In this document: positions 10,903 through 22,716 of the stretch, one piece after another
Layout of the letters: each line of letters opens with the position of its first letter
Position numbering within the stretch: the stretch's first letter is position 1
Assembly (NCBI GenBank): GCA_963576735.1
Contig: OY755174.1
Coordinates: 1,116,001 to 1,180,000 of the forward strand
Source: Bedellia somnulentella
Taxonomy: Eukaryota > Arthropoda > Insecta > Lepidoptera > Bedelliidae
DNA length: 64,000 nt
Reading direction: 5' to 3'
The notes under the pieces: generated by a model
The model's input: only the letters and a program-made list of their open reading frames with translations
The model's database searches: none
What the model was told of the DNA's origin: nothing
Program-made: the position numbers and the translations under genes

Positions 10903-11019
10903 TGTAAGACGTGTTTGCTTAAAATGTGCGTAATGGTTCCTTAAACTGAACTATCTTACCCTCTGAAAACAGTCCTACAACTGTAGAAAGGCCTAACCTA
11001 ATATGTGCTTCGGAATGCG

Positions 11020-11421
11020 TTAATAATGGATTGTAAAAGGAAGGAGGGAAAAACCCTATAAAGGGCTTAATAATATATAAGCGGAAATTAGCCTTTCTTG
11101 GAAGTTTTATAGGAAAATATTGTAAAAAAGGATCGTTGATGATGGGTCTCCAACCGCATCGCCCAAATAATCACTTAAAAAGACCTAAAACCCTAAATCG
11201 ATTCGTACCAAAGCCTCGGTAATATATAGGGTATTGCTACTCGAAGCCGACATACATAATATACTCACGGCTATAAATCCCTAGAAGGGGTATCTAGAAC
11301 TTCAGAATAAGAAATTCTTCAGCCACTTTTGGAGGAGGAGTGGGGAAAAAAATGTAAAACATAGGTTTTTAGCACCATCGCCCAAACACCGACCACACTA
11401 ACTAAGCAGACACTAAACAGT
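11020..11421 (-). repeat. Two degenerate S1 copies in tandem, reverse
   Basis: 11020-11250 is an old copy recognised from GGGTCTCCAACCGCATCGCC and the GAAGCCGAC head. 11251-11421 is a second, with ACTCACGGCTATAAATCCC at its 3' end and a shortened middle. Both are heavily substituted. Confidence 0.65.
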
Positions 11422-11978
11422 TTTTTATCTCCAATAACCAATTGAAAAGTCTAATTTGAATGTAATAGGGGCATATATGAGAAGTAAGAGTGCGCTATCC
11501 TTACTCGCCACTACGCTGCACTTTTTACGTAAACTAAAACAAAATAAACGATATTCATAGTTTTTAGGAATTCGTGAATAGTTTTACGAATATAATTAGT
11601 ATAACCTTTGTTCCAATTCAATGCCAAATTTTTAGAAGGCTTTCGGTTTCACTTGTGTTTCGTACGCCTCGTTAAATTGTGTACAAACGTTGTTATTTAA
11701 ATTTTATGGCGGAGCAAAAACATAGAATGACTCTAAAAATATCACGATGACAATTGTCTTTATTTAATTGCGATGATTTGGGTTATTTTAACGAGACTTT
11801 TTTGTGATTTTCTTGGGCCTTGTTCTTTTAGTTTAGAGGCATAAAGATGGTATGTATGAAAGGCATATGAGGAGTGTAAAACTTTACACACTTGTAGTCA
11901 CAAGAAAAAGGTTGCATAAGGCTATGTTTTTAAACTATAATCGTACTGAAAAATGCATTAGGGAATTCAAAGAATAAT

Positions 11979-12081
11979 GATTGAACGGGAAGCGAGGAAG
12001 ATTAATTAGGATTGTACAAAGTGGCGATCGATAGTTTCTACCTAACCCTATGGCAACGAATGGCATGAGTATATGTGTGTG
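11979..12081 (+). repeat. RTE-like LINE 3' end
   Basis: GTACAAAGTGGCGATCGATA then a CTACCTAACCC block and GGCATGAGTATATGTGTG: this is the C-terminal coding and 3' end of the LINE (compare 51160-51382). 5'-truncated and diverged. Confidence 0.65.
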
Positions 12082-12890
12082 TTATCCATCCGTTGCGTCA
12101 CTTCACTTTCAGTCATCTACCGCCTAATAACAGAAAGAACGAACACTTTTGACACTTTTGACGAGTTGCTAAAATCTGCTTGTTAAACAAAACACCACTA
12201 AAGAGGCTTCACCGACCAAGTTCATTGGAACTTATTAACATTTGAAAAGACAAGTTGACGTCCGTGACTTTGTCGGACGACTCACACTTTCCAGTAAAAA
12301 GATGGCGTCAAAAAAAACAAAACAGAACCCAGATTGGGTTTTACAACTGACGTTTTTGCACCAATAAAACGCAATTCGAGTTTATTTTCGAAAATGTTTT
12401 GTCAGCGTGATCTATTTTTTGTTTATTGTGTCCTGATCGTGAAAGGCGACAAAGTACAGAATTATGTCGTAATGTTTATTTGTCCCGAGCGCGGTCGGTT
12501 AGAATGCCGACATTTGTACAGTATAAATTGGTACAAGCCTTTTTTGGTGTTGAGATCTTGTTATCACGATATCGATACGCTATAGATCTCGCTTGTTAGC
12601 TTTTTTCAAGTATTGCTTGTAATTGGAAAAATAACTATATTTTGCTGTATTAAAATATGTTGCTGCTATCGAATATAATAAATAGGTTCTAGCAACTAGT
12701 AATGCCTACTCAATCAATTAAATGAATGTACAAGTGAATATTTCTAAGGCATAATAAGTAAAAAATACTGCACCTACATCTGATTTATAACATTTTCAAT
12801 AGCTTTTTGCGTCCATCTACAATAACATATGGAATGATGATAAATGTGGAAATATTCGTATAAATGATAAACGAGGGTCTATAAATAAAA

Positions 12891-12972
12891 CTAGTGAGGT
12901 TTGTCAGGGTCGTACAAATTGGCGATCTCTAGCCCACCTATTCTAATGGGAGCAAATCGCGCGTGAGTAGAT
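12891..12972 (+). repeat. RTE-like LINE 3' end, diverged
   Basis: GAGGTTTGTCAGGGTCGTAC, GGCGATCTC, then GCGTGAGTAG. Same terminus as above with more substitutions and no clear tail. Confidence 0.55.
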
Positions 12973-13300
12973 TACCTATATGTATAGATCAACTTAATAT
13001 TTACACCTGTTCATTGTTAGAATGACGCATATTATGACTGCATCACTAACTCACCGGACAACAAAAGCTTACACGAAAGGAAAATGTTGACTTACTAAAT
13101 GACGTCTTGCGTGAAAATATGTTTTGGTAAGATTAATGTTGGGTTTAAAGTATTATGGCTCGTTTAAGCTATAAAGAATTAGGTTTGTTTAGTCTAGAAC
13201 GGTTTAAAGTAAACTATAAAATTTGTCAACGCTCAAGTTTCAGTTACTTTAGTATGTAAAATGTTAATCAACATAAATACAGTATATATCCTGTCATATA

Positions 13301-13511
13301 AACATAAACATAAACGTTCACGCCGAATATCCCCGAAGGGGTTGGCAGAGGTACTAATACTTCTGAACATCACGTGACTTTGTCACCTGGTGTTCAGAGT
13401 ACCCACGTTTTGCATGGACAGTGTACTCACGTGATAGGGGGCAGGCCTATCGCCGTTTTGTACGAATACACTGTCACATGACTAAGTACAACTCAGCCAT
13501 GTGGGTTTCCT
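13301..13511 (-). repeat. S2 SINE, 5'-truncated, 11-bp target duplication
   Basis: Reverse S2 from the tail (ATAAAC)n through CGCCGAATATCCCCGAAGGG to the GTGGGTTTCC block; the tRNA head is missing. CCTGTCATATA at 13290-13300 and 13512-13522 is a perfect direct repeat. Truncation with a duplication indicates LINE-type retrotransposition. Confidence 0.88.
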
Positions 13512-13699
13512 CCTGTCATATATATATTTATATTAGTGAATTCAGCGAGATTATACAAAAAAGCCTATTTTGCGAGCTGTATACATCGGGAAGTGCGGAC
13601 TTTAGCATTAAGCTAACAAGGCATGTCTAGGGTAACTTCCACGTTCCAAAGCTTTGTAAACAGAAATGTTTGTTTTTTAAATAAATAAAATATATATAG

Positions 13700-14166
13700 C
13701 TAGAACCTTAGAATCAGAAATTTTTAAGACGCTTTTAGATGTCCAGTGGGAAAAAAAGGTAAATAAAGGAAGGTCCACATTGTATAAAACACTCAAACTC
13801 AACTCAAACGCTCACGCCATAGATCCCCAAAGGGGTTGGCAGTGATACTAATAAATAATAATAAATAATAAAAAGTTTATTTCCACAAATAAGACAATTA
13901 ACAATTTAGCACATTTAAAATGACATGAATTATATAACAATAGTTATATACTTTACTTTGTAGTTGGAGAAATTAAAGTTCAATAGCATCCAACTAAGCT
14001 AATGGCCTGTGCTAGGATGCTTAATACTTCTAAATATCACGCAACTTTGTCACTTTCAAAGTACCCACGTTTTGCTTCTACACTAAAGATCCCCAAAACC
14101 CAACTTTGCCTTCTAAGACACCACAAGATGAAATGGGTTAATGCTTTCGAAGCCGCTATTATACAG
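13700..14166 (-). repeat. Cluster of S1/S2 fragments
   Basis: 13700-13770 is an old S1 middle. 13783-13852 is the S2 tail end (AACTCAAACGCTCACGCC, CCCCAAAGGGGTTGGC). 14020-14090 is an S2 body piece (AAAGTACCCACGTTTTGC). 14105-14166 is a degenerate S1 head ending TTATACAGCA. They flank an AT-rich segment with TAATAAATAATAA repeats. Confidence 0.5.
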
Positions 14167-14498
14167 CATTATATAATATCATATAAAATTATGTAAGCAA
14201 AAATGAAGAGAAGCGTAAGAAAGTAGGATTTACCATGCTAATATAAAATTACATGCACATTCTTACTTAATACACGTAAAACGGATATTTTCGAAAATTT
14301 GATCACATTGGTTCCAGTAGTTCTCAAATAAAACGATAGTGTAATAATATTTGTCAAGAATTGCGGAATTGTGGTAAAACTTAGAAGGTCGTGGGATGTA
14401 AAATTACTCTGGCAATAATTAAAATAAAACACTACAATGACTGGATTTCGCTGCTTATTTAACAAAGGTATATTCGTCACTCAATCTAAAATCAATTA

Positions 14499-14730
14499 CT
14501 GTGTGGTGTCGGCTTAGAATAACACTACCCCATTTCTTCCAGTGGGTGTACGTAAGAGGCGACTAACGGTATTGGGGCTTTTAAGGGATTTTTGGGCGAT
14601 GCGGTTGGAGACCCATCACCTTTATTTTACCATCTTTATCCTACTAAACTTTCCAAAAGTGGCTGAGGAATATCTAATCCTTAGCTCTGGCTACCACTTC
14701 TAGGGATTAATAGCCGTGAGTATATGTATG
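14499..14730 (+). repeat. S1 element interrupted in its tail by mariner M1
   Basis: Full S1 lacking only the CACCAACAA block. Its (TATG)n tail is split by M1: TATATGTATG precedes the mariner and TGTATGTG follows it at 16047. This dates M1 after the S1 insertion. Confidence 0.82.
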
Positions 14731-14732
14731 TA

Positions 14733-16044
14733 CGAGGGGCATGCCAAAAGAACCTAGATACTCAAAAATTATAAAATTTATTCTTTATTACAAGTATCGA
14801 TCTTTTCAAAGTATTCACCCTGAGCACGTATACACTTTTCCATTCGTCTGAACCAATTAGAAAATACCTGTGACCACTCTGCTTTAGATACCTCAGAAAT
14901 CTCGAAACTATAGGCAACCAGCGCATCTTCTTTGCTTTCAAACCTCTTCCCCTTTATTTTTTCTTTGATTTTTGGAAACAAGTAAAAATCACAAGGCGCT
15001 AGGTCAGGGGAATATGGCGGGTGAGGGAGAATTGACACATTTTTCGAGTTGAAAAAGTCTAGTGTTGTGGCAGACGTGTGCGGCGCCGCATTGTCGTGGT
15101 GCCAGAGAAGGTGCCGGATTCCTGACTTCGGTCGCTTGTCACACCAAGCTGATATTACTGTTGGAGCACAAACTGTCACATACCATTCAAAGTTCACCGT
15201 TCTTTCATTCTCTAGCACAACACTAGCATTATGCCCTGTTTTGCAGAAAAACGAGGCGACCATTTGTTTCTGTGTGCTTCGTGCACGGCGACATTTCGTT
15301 GGAGTTGGCTCGTCTTCAAAGCACCATACAGTCGACTGTCGCTTTGATTCGGGATCATAGTTATAAAGCCATGTTTTGTCACCTAAGTCAGTATATCATA
15401 TACGTTTTTTTTCTCGCCTCCGTTGAATTTATCTATCACGAATAGGCACCAATCCACCCGACGGTCTTTCTGCTCATCGGTAAGTTTGTGCGGCACCCAT
15501 CTCGAACACCGTTTACGGAGAGAAAGGTGGTCGTGAATTATGGTTTGCATTGCTGCTGATCCAATTCATAGTTCTCGCTCTAGCTCTACATATGTAATTC
15601 GTCGGTTTTCGCGAATAAGTTTTTCGACTGCACGAACGTTTTCTTGCGCGACCGCGGTTGGCGGCCGTCCTGTCTTCGCTTCATCTTCGAGAAATCCCCC
15701 GTCCTCTTTTAAATTCAGCAAACCAATTGAATACTGTTGCTCGGGAACAACCAGACTCACCAAAAGTAGAAGCCAAACATTCAAAACATTCTTGAAGCTT
15801 TAAACCTTTTTTAAAGTCATAATAAATCATAGCGCGAAAATCACGTTGACTGAGCTCCATTGTTGCGAGTGAATTTCCGCCAGATTCTCGGAAAAATGAT
15901 GCTCATTCAAATAAAAGATAAATAAAAGAAGTGTGTTCTATATTCAAATATGTCAATAAAAAACCAGCCTATAAGATGGTGTATAGCTTGCGAGTGTCAA
16001 TTAAATGAGAAAAGAGTACCTAACTTCTATTGGCATGCCCCTCG
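14733..16044 (-). mobile_element. Mariner element M1, broken
   Basis: The outer inverted ends begin CGAGGGGCATGCCAA on both sides, continue imperfectly for ~30 bp, and are flanked by TA on each side (14731-14732, 16045-16046). The length of 1312 bp is normal for mariner. The transposase gene on the minus strand is disrupted. It sits in the TATG tail of an S1 copy and forms the left border of the tandem duplication. Confidence 0.92.
14778..15860 (-). pseudogene. Mariner transposase pseudogene (M1)
   Basis: From an ATG at 15860 (MELSQRDF-like start, as in M2) the frame is lost several times. Recognisable segments are the helix-turn-helix region and the GRPPTAV linker (15566-15784) and the catalytic C-terminal half (14778-15263) with WHHDNAAPHTS and HPPYSPDLAPCDFYLFP. 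These carry the second and third aspartates of the mariner D,D34D triad. The first-aspartate region is frameshifted. A complete protein would be ~345 residues; this copy cannot make one. It is in the same orientation as M2 and M3. Confidence 0.9.
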
Positions 16045-17394
16045 TATGTATGTGTGTCAAACTAAAAAAAATATTTTGGAAAAAAAAATATATTGAACGT
16101 CAAACGATTTTTAATGACTATCTAGAGAAGAAGCAACAGGAAACTCCTTACTTTTACATTTTTTGTATCGTCCTTATTTCTAGTGGTAACAGTAGTATGC
16201 CTATCACTAACTTTACTAAAAGCCAAAAATAAGTAGTTTGAACACTACGTAACAAAAAGACATGTGATGTTTAAGAGTTAAATTACTTTTGCCACTACCG
16301 GATGTAGTGGGTAGTTTAGGCAGTGTTTAGTATACTTTGTTTAATCACTGATTCCACAACTTTGACTTCTTTTCGAAATAATAATCCCCAATGCATACAT
16401 GAACATTTAGTGATATTGAAATAATATGGATACAGGAAGGTCCGATAAAGCAGTAATTGTTTTCCTACACCAATCACAAACACCAAGATATTGTTCATAA
16501 ATTCTAGATTTCTAGTACGAGCGACTTTTTAACTAGATCATCAGAAAACAGTAATCTCCTTCGCTCTTATTTAGTATCCTATACTGTCGTCTCATTCTAA
16601 ACGATATCGCGAGGATAAAATAGCGCTCGGGCTATACCTCTTGCTGACTGATAGAGATCTAATAAAAACGCATTAATTATTCTCAAATCTGATTACCGCT
16701 TTGAGAGTATTCTGTCAGGTTCTGAAACTTCCTGCGATACCTTCCTCAATAACAGCATTCATATACACCTCTTTAGCCATTTAACTATTTTCTATCCATT
16801 TCGTATCGCAAAGAGTTAATACAATTTAAAAACAAAGACCTAAAAGGTTTGTAGTTCACTGCCTCTAAACAAATCGTTATAGAATTAGTAGATGTATATA
16901 AATAGCAGTTTTGAGCCTATTAAAAACGTATAAGGAAATTGGATTGCGTATTAAAAGATAATTAATTATTTCTACTGCGCCATTGCCACGAGTCAATATA
17001 GAAAGTCATTCATAACCACAAAATCATGGCCATATTTTCTTAAAGGATAAGTCAGAGGTACAAAGTTATACAGTCAAAATGATAGTGACAAAATGTATGA
17101 CTGGTAACAGATTACTTTACAAATGACTTCTTCCCTTTTGAAACATAGGTCTTAGGTAGGAAGGTAGTCAGGACAATTTGGTTGAAAGCCAGGATGTTGT
17201 TCGGAGCTGATGGAGGATTGAGATGACGTTGTAAGGGAATGATTTGCTTAAGCTTTTTGATTCAATAGCGTCTCTTACATCTATGAACGCCGGCTGTTTG
17301 CACGAAAAAATCTCAACTAACCTGACATTACTATCCACATTGGCCCTTTAAGCGTATTTCCATAATATGGTCGTATAATTCGGGATTTTCTATT

Positions 17395-17508
17395 CAACTC
17401 AACTCAAACGTTCACGATGTACATCCCCGAAGGATAGTTATACTTCTGAAAATCACGTGACATTGTCACCCGATGTTCAGGGTACCCACGCTTTGCAGTG
17501 CACCCATG
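17395..17508 (-). repeat. S2 SINE 3' fragment
   Basis: AACTCAACTCAAACGTTCAC, CCCCGAAGG and CACGTGACATTGTCACC mark a reverse S2 3' half. The paired copy in unit B (32150-32330) extends further into the S2 body, whereas here the sequence changes abruptly at ~17511 to unrelated AT-rich DNA. Confidence 0.7.
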
Positions 17509-18255
17509 TATTAAAAAAATACTTTATTGATGGTAAATGTGTGAACCCATCGCCCTCCATCTCTAAATAAATAAGATATTTTTAATTATGTCGATTAATT
17601 TATTACATAATTAAATCTTTATTTTTTTATTCTTTATTTATTAGTAATTTATTACATTTTAGTCCAGTAAATATTGTTAAATATTATACAAGACTCCCCA
17701 GGGGCCACAATCTAGTTATAAGTATAGATTAATACCCCTTTGTATTATAATTATAAATGTTAAAAAACTTTCCTTTTTGCTATTATCAGATTAGGATAAT
17801 TATAAAACCCAGTAGCCAAGAACGGAAGTTTTCATCAGAAATCATTAAAAACACCGACTTTCACGCATATTTTGTAACAAAGGGCCGGGCCTTAATTATG
17901 CAATTAAACAATTAAAAGCGAGTCCCTTACAAGAAAGGTTTTATCTTTTACAATCACTTTCGATTTTTCTCCATTGTTGTATTCACGGTAGTAATTTTCA
18001 TGCAAATTTGCATCTACAAAAAAAATATTTTTCGGAACGAAATGGGGTATTGCTTTCGCTTTTGTTGCTATGCAATGCGAGAATTACTGTTTAGTTATAA
18101 TTTTTGTTTAGTTATTTTTACATATCGTTAATCTTTAGTTAACATTGTTTCAGAATTCACAGCTGTACTTGCTAGACTTAAGCGCCGCATTTTTTATATC
18201 AAACTAATACAAATATCGATATTTGATTTCAAAATAATATGCTTATTTTTGAAAT

Positions 18256-18614
18256 GACGACGTGATAGCTCAATTGGTAGAACACCGGTTAACGTGCAAG
18301 CGACTAGTGTTCAAATCCCGGGTCGGGCCTACACCAATTTGTCTTTTATAAAGACATATGTGTGTGTATATCACGGATGTTAACGGTGAGGGAAAACAAC
18401 GTGAGGAAACCCACATGGCTGAGTTCTACTTAGTCATGTGACCGTGTATTCGTACAAAACGGCGATAGGCCTGCCCCCTATCACGTGAGTACACTGTCCA
18501 TGCAAAACGTGGGTACTCTAAACGCCAGGTGACAATGTCACGTGATTTTCAGAAGAATTAGTACCTCTGCCGACAACAAAGGTGAATTGCTATTCTAAGC
18601 CGACACTACACAGC
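18256..18614 (+). repeat. S2 SINE plus S1 head remnant, unit A only
   Basis: 18256-18566 is S2 with an excellent tRNA-like head: A box TAGCTCAATTGG, B box GTTCAAATCCC. It ends at TACCTCTGCCGACAAC without a tail. It is followed by a reverse S1 head (18576-18614, ending CTACACAGC). Unit B lacks this whole region (junction near 32930). Confidence 0.8.
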
Positions 18615-18714
18615 AAAACACTATCTTAATTATTTTTTTATATATTTATATTCCCGTGGGCGTTGTAATAGATATAAAGAACATTGAGACTTTTTAAGTG
18701 ATTGTCCTATATGT

Positions 18715-18936
18715 TAGCCAGGTGTATAAGCTACATTCGTACCAAATTTGATCAAGATCCGTCACGTAGAATTAACGTGATGACCGGACATACAGACAGA
18801 CAGACAGACATTTTTTTCAAAAAGCGCAAATTTGGCTTCAGTATCGAAAATTAAACATATTCCACTGGTTTTTAGTTTTTTTTTCTTCAATGTACAGTTT
18901 TGACCTCGGTACAGTCTTATTATAGTATAGATAGAT
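18715..18936. repeat. Probable LINE 3' UTR with (CAGA)n
   Basis: ACCAAATTTGATCAAGATCC, then a GACAGACAGACA run, then GTTTTGACCTCGGTACAG. This style of 3' UTR is common in insect non-LTR elements. The family was not identified. It is absent from unit B. Confidence 0.4.
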
Positions 18937-19392
18937 GTATTATTGGCCATCCCTAATATAATGCTTGCCACTTCGTAGGATCCTGGCAAAAACCTTTTGC
19001 TTCCCCGAAATACATAAATCTTATCATTCATGCTTTTGTTGTTCTTATCACTTCACTCACCTTTTTAAAACGTTTAACTGACTTTGAATCGTGTAAGCTA
19101 TTTTCCACTTAAAATATCATTTACATTTAATCTATGCTTCGCGCTAGCTTTTCACTTCTTATGATTTTCTCATGTATGTAATCCTTTATTTCCTTTTTTG
19201 CCCAGGATTTGTTAATGATTTTTGGGATTTGGGACAGAAAACTCAACCAAAGCAATCCTTTCTGTAACCATCTTTCCCTAACTAATATCCAAAGCTAATG
19301 AATTGCTTTTCGAAGTCAAATAATTGTTTTTATTTGTCGAACGTAGTAAAAAATACCTATAATTTCAATTCCGATATTCTTAAGCCTTACCT

Positions 19393-19545
19393 GATGAATA
19401 CATACATACATATACTCACGCCATTAGAGTAGGCAGAGCCTATTGATCGCCACTTTGTACGATCCTGGCAAACCTCTCTAGCTTCCATCCATCCTTTACA
19501 TCCATCAATATTTTCATACATACCCTTTTATTCTTAAACCTGATA
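19393..19545 (-). repeat. RTE-like LINE 3' end
   Basis: In reverse it encodes the LINE C-terminus (EAREVCQDRTKWRS then AYSNG) followed by the GCGTGAGTATATG tail. Unit B carries this ~118-bp unit twice in tandem (33397-33640). Confidence 0.8.
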
Positions 19546-19572
19546 AATAGTTATATAGAATATATTATATTA

Positions 19573-19790
19573 GCTGTGTAGTGTCGGCTTAGAATAGCTC
19601 TAACCAATTTCTTCCGGTGGGTGTACGTAAGAGGCGACTAACGGTTTTGGGGCCTTTAAGGGATTTTTTGGATGATGCGGACCCATCACCTTCATTTTAC
19701 CATCTTTTCTCCCATAACTTCCAAGGAATTTCTGATAACTTCGTCTGGCTACCCCTTCAAGGGATTTATAGCCGTGAGTATATGAATGTA
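19573..19790 (+). repeat. S1 element with two internal deletions
   Basis: S1 head and tail are intact, but the GGTTGGAGACC and GGCTGAGGAATTTC blocks are shortened. The identical structure at 33684-33901 in unit B shows it predates the duplication. Confidence 0.8.
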
Positions 19791-20040
19791 TTAAAAACTC
19801 GTCTTCAAATCGCTTGAATGAAAAATCTTTACTCGAATCACAAGTATATAAAACCGCAAGTCTCGGATACAATTGTTAGCAAGTATTTATTTTTCCTCTA
19901 CACTTATTATATCAATCAGTATCGTAAATACACGCAGCTATGTCTCAGATTGATCCGTGAGTAAATTATAATAATTCAAAAGTGCAGAACCAATGTTAGC
20001 ATAGTAGCAAAACTACTATGAAAATAATTATAGTTATATT

Positions 20041-20205
20041 TCAATGTTACATCCTCAAGATTTAGTAAACCATGTAGTCCGATCCAGGATACACTGCATG
20101 GTCACACCGTTCAGAGCGAAAATAACGATTTTTCAACTCATTCCGTTCACCAATCGGTCTCTCGTCCTCCAATCTCGTTCCTATGTTCGGTTCTTCATTC
20201 TTTTT
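20041..20205 (+). repeat. Left long inverted terminal repeat of the 5-kb element
   Basis: Contains AACCATGTAGTCCGATCC, GGATACACTGCATGGTCACA and CTCGTCCTCCAATCTCG. The reverse complement recurs at 24785-24955 with only a few differences (for example CCTCAAGATT against CCGAAGAGATT near the outer end). Confidence 0.88.
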
Positions 20206-20583
20206 AGGTGTGCTGCATTGGAAACACGTCTCGTCTCCGTAAAATAGAAATTGTTACAATCATACAGTTTCAGCTTTTCAGCTAGAAAATGCCAGTGTAT
20301 AATGACTGTTCAAGTAAATATATGAATTGACAAGGACCTACCTCCGAAATACTATATATGTAAATTCATTTTTGATAGTTGGCGGCAAAAATGGCGGTGA
20401 GTAATATAATCATTTTATGTTCTTAAGCCCCTTAATGAGTTATTATACTTATACAGTTTTTTCTTCAATCCACTTTTTTAAGTGATGGTGCGATACTGCG
20501 CAGAAAGTGACATAATTCTAATTAACTTTATCAATGACCCACTTTTTAGTCTTATTAAAGTGATAATAAGTAATGTAATATTA

Positions 20584-21640
20584 CCCAGAAGATTGAGGTA
20601 ATGTATATCTAAAGTGGTTTTACCTACGCGATACAGCGTAGAAAGTGTCATGAATCATAAAAACAGTAAAGATGTTCAATATTAAAATTTTCTTAAAGAG
20701 ATAATAAGGAATATTAACCAGAACATTGATTGTCATAATGTATTTTCTTGAACTGGTTTAACAAGATATCCGCCAAAAGGTGACATGATTAATATGTATA
20801 ACCAACTACTAAAATTTCAAAACGTGATAAGGCGTTATACCAACAGGTTTTTTTTTTTTAAATACTTTTCTTTTGTACGAGATACCTACTTCCCAGAAAG
20901 TAGCTTTATTCATTTCAGCATTATCATCAATCAGTACATAGTTACTACATGTATATTAAATAATACAATGTGCACCTACCGTACCTTGTCACAATGAATA
21001 ATATTATACATCGACAACTTTTTAATCTTCTTAAAGAGGTAATACGAGTTGTTATCCAGAAGATCAATTGGCATGCTCCTTCCTAAAGTGGTTGTACGAG
21101 ATACTTACCAGAAAGTATCTTTATTCATTTCAGCATTATCGTCATTCAGTACATAGTTACTTTATGTATATGAAATAATACGGTGTGCACCTACCGTACG
21201 TTATCACAATGAATAATATTATACATCGACAACTTTTTAATCTTCTTAAAGAGGTAATACGAGTTATTATCCAGAAGATCAATTGGCATGCGCTTTCCTA
21301 AAGTGGTTGTACGAGATACTTCCCAGAAAGTAGCTTTATTCATTTCAGCATTCTCATCAATCAGTACATAGTTACTTCATGTATATGAAATAATACGGTG
21401 TGCACCTACCGTACGTTATCACAATGAATAATATTATACATCGACAACTTTTTAATCTTCTTAAAGAGGTAATACGAGATATTATCCAGAAGATCAATTG
21501 GCATGCGCTTTCCTAAAGTGGTTGTACGAGATACTTCCCAGAAAGTAGCTTTATTCATTTCAGCATTATCATCAATCAGTAAATAGTTACTACATGTATA
21601 TTAAATAATACGGTGTGCACCGACCGTAAGTTTTTACTAT
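20584..21640 (+). repeat. Tandem array, 215-bp period
   Basis: ACAATGAATAATATTATACA starts at 20991, 21206 and 21421, an exact 215-bp spacing. Each unit includes GATCAATTGGCATGC, AAAGTGGTTGTACGAG and GTGTGCACC. Before 20990 more diverged, shorter-period relatives extend back to about 20584. About four good units; the last breaks off at ~21640 where a coding-like frame begins. Confidence 0.88.
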
Positions 21641-21790
21641 AAAAACGTTGAGTTGTCGGAAAATAATGTGTCATACGAACCAGTACGAATGACGTACCCA
21701 AGCAAGAAGAACCTAAAGGTCGAGACGACCATAGTTCCCATCACTGACGAGTTCTCTGAACATTGGGATTATATATCCCAGCAGGATTAA
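21605..21790 (+). other. Unidentified coding-like frame, 61 codons
   Basis: Following a TAA at 21602-21604 the frame is open for 61 codons to TAA at 21788-21790. It contains SYEPVRMTYPSKKN and TDEFSEHWDYISQQD. The composition (balanced K/E/D, aromatics spread) is more protein-like than other frames nearby. There is no initiating ATG at the start, so it would be an exon or a fragment. A second overlapping frame reads on through MKQYDGKYIDRYL, so a frameshift is possible. I do not recognise a family. Confidence 0.35.
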
Positions 21791-22117
21791 CATGAAACAG
21801 TATGATGGTAAGTATATCGACAGGTACCTGATAATCTACTCAGTGAATTTCACTTGAGGTGCTGACTTTGCCGTAATAATAGTTTGGAAAAATCACAAAC
21901 ACAATATCAGCTTTGATTGCCTTTTGGCTCTTAGTTACATATCCAATAACCTTGTTATGGATAAATCAACATCATTATTTTGAATAATCACATGGTAATA
22001 ATGTTTTTCATTATTACTCACAAACGAAAATTAAAATAGTTTTCATTATTACCCACATACAAAAGACGACGGACTATCTTGCTGTCTAATTATGATGCCC
22101 ACATGGCATTACAAGAC

Positions 22118-22240
22118 CGCCGCCGCAACTGTCCCCGCTCGCTACGGTTGTGCTTGTACCTGCCGTGATGAAGACCGTGATGGACATGTCGCGTCACTGC
22201 CGCCGCCGCCACCGCCGCCGGCCGCCACCTGCTAGACGCT
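22118..22240. other. GC-rich CCG-repeat patch inside the AT-rich element
   Basis: A sharp GC-rich island with repeated CCG/CCGCCA triplets in otherwise AT-rich DNA. It reads as R/P-rich on the plus strand and G/R-rich on the minus strand, so simple-sequence expansion explains the open frames. It could be a captured exon or 5' UTR piece. Confidence 0.4.
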
Positions 22241-22590
22241 CACAGGTACACTCAGTGTCGTCACAATGCACATAGGTGCTGATGATGCTGATGATCCATT
22301 CGTATCTTTGTAAATTATGACGTCGTGGAAGGGTGTAAGAATTTTTTTTCATAAAATTCATTATTACAACTAATTCTTGAAATTTTTGAGGGCCACGTAC
22401 CAGAAACGTTTTATTCATGTGTTGTTAATGAAATATATGTATTATATACAAATATTCATATATGTGTGATTGAGATTGTAGATTAGTTCTCAAACCGAGA
22501 AATTCATTCAGAGATCATAAGGGAATCATCTCGAATAACACAATAGATTCAAAGGAATCTTACATTTTGTTTCTTTTAGCAATTGTACGT

Positions 22591-22716
22591 ATGCCTTTAC
22601 CAAAAGTAAAGAACACGAAAAAATTTAGTTTTCACAAACTTGATAAATTTTATCGTTTTCCTTCTAGACCATTACCTTTACCGTTTATCTTTACGAATGT
22701 CTCTGTTGGTATTTAG
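22591..22716 (+). other. Short frame after a splice-acceptor-like tract
   Basis: TTTTGTTTCTTTTAG (to 22579) resembles a 3' splice site and is followed by an open frame. From the ATG at 22591 it runs 41 codons (starts MPLPKVKNTKKFSFHKLDKF). This may be chance; it is noted because it lies in the same element as the frame at 21605-21790. Confidence 0.25.

Larger units (their letters stand above)
11422..13280. other. Mostly unassigned DNA with two LINE ends
   Basis: Apart from the two RTE-like 3' ends listed separately, I see no repeat or coding signal. An open frame at 12334-12585 has no recognisable domain and unremarkable composition, and is treated as chance. Confidence 0.4.

Noticed and set aside
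15049..15360. Plus-strand open frames across the mariner copies (also 29545-29765, 41623-41808, 57280-57525)
   Set aside because: They are antisense shadows of the transposase sequence.
18256..18345. A tRNA gene at the head of S2
   Set aside because: Good A and B boxes, but the same head is followed by the same 300-bp body at many sites; it is a SINE promoter.
22194..22418. Minus-strand frame with a G/R-rich end
   Set aside because: Explained by the CCG repeat; no domain and no ATG context worth scoring.
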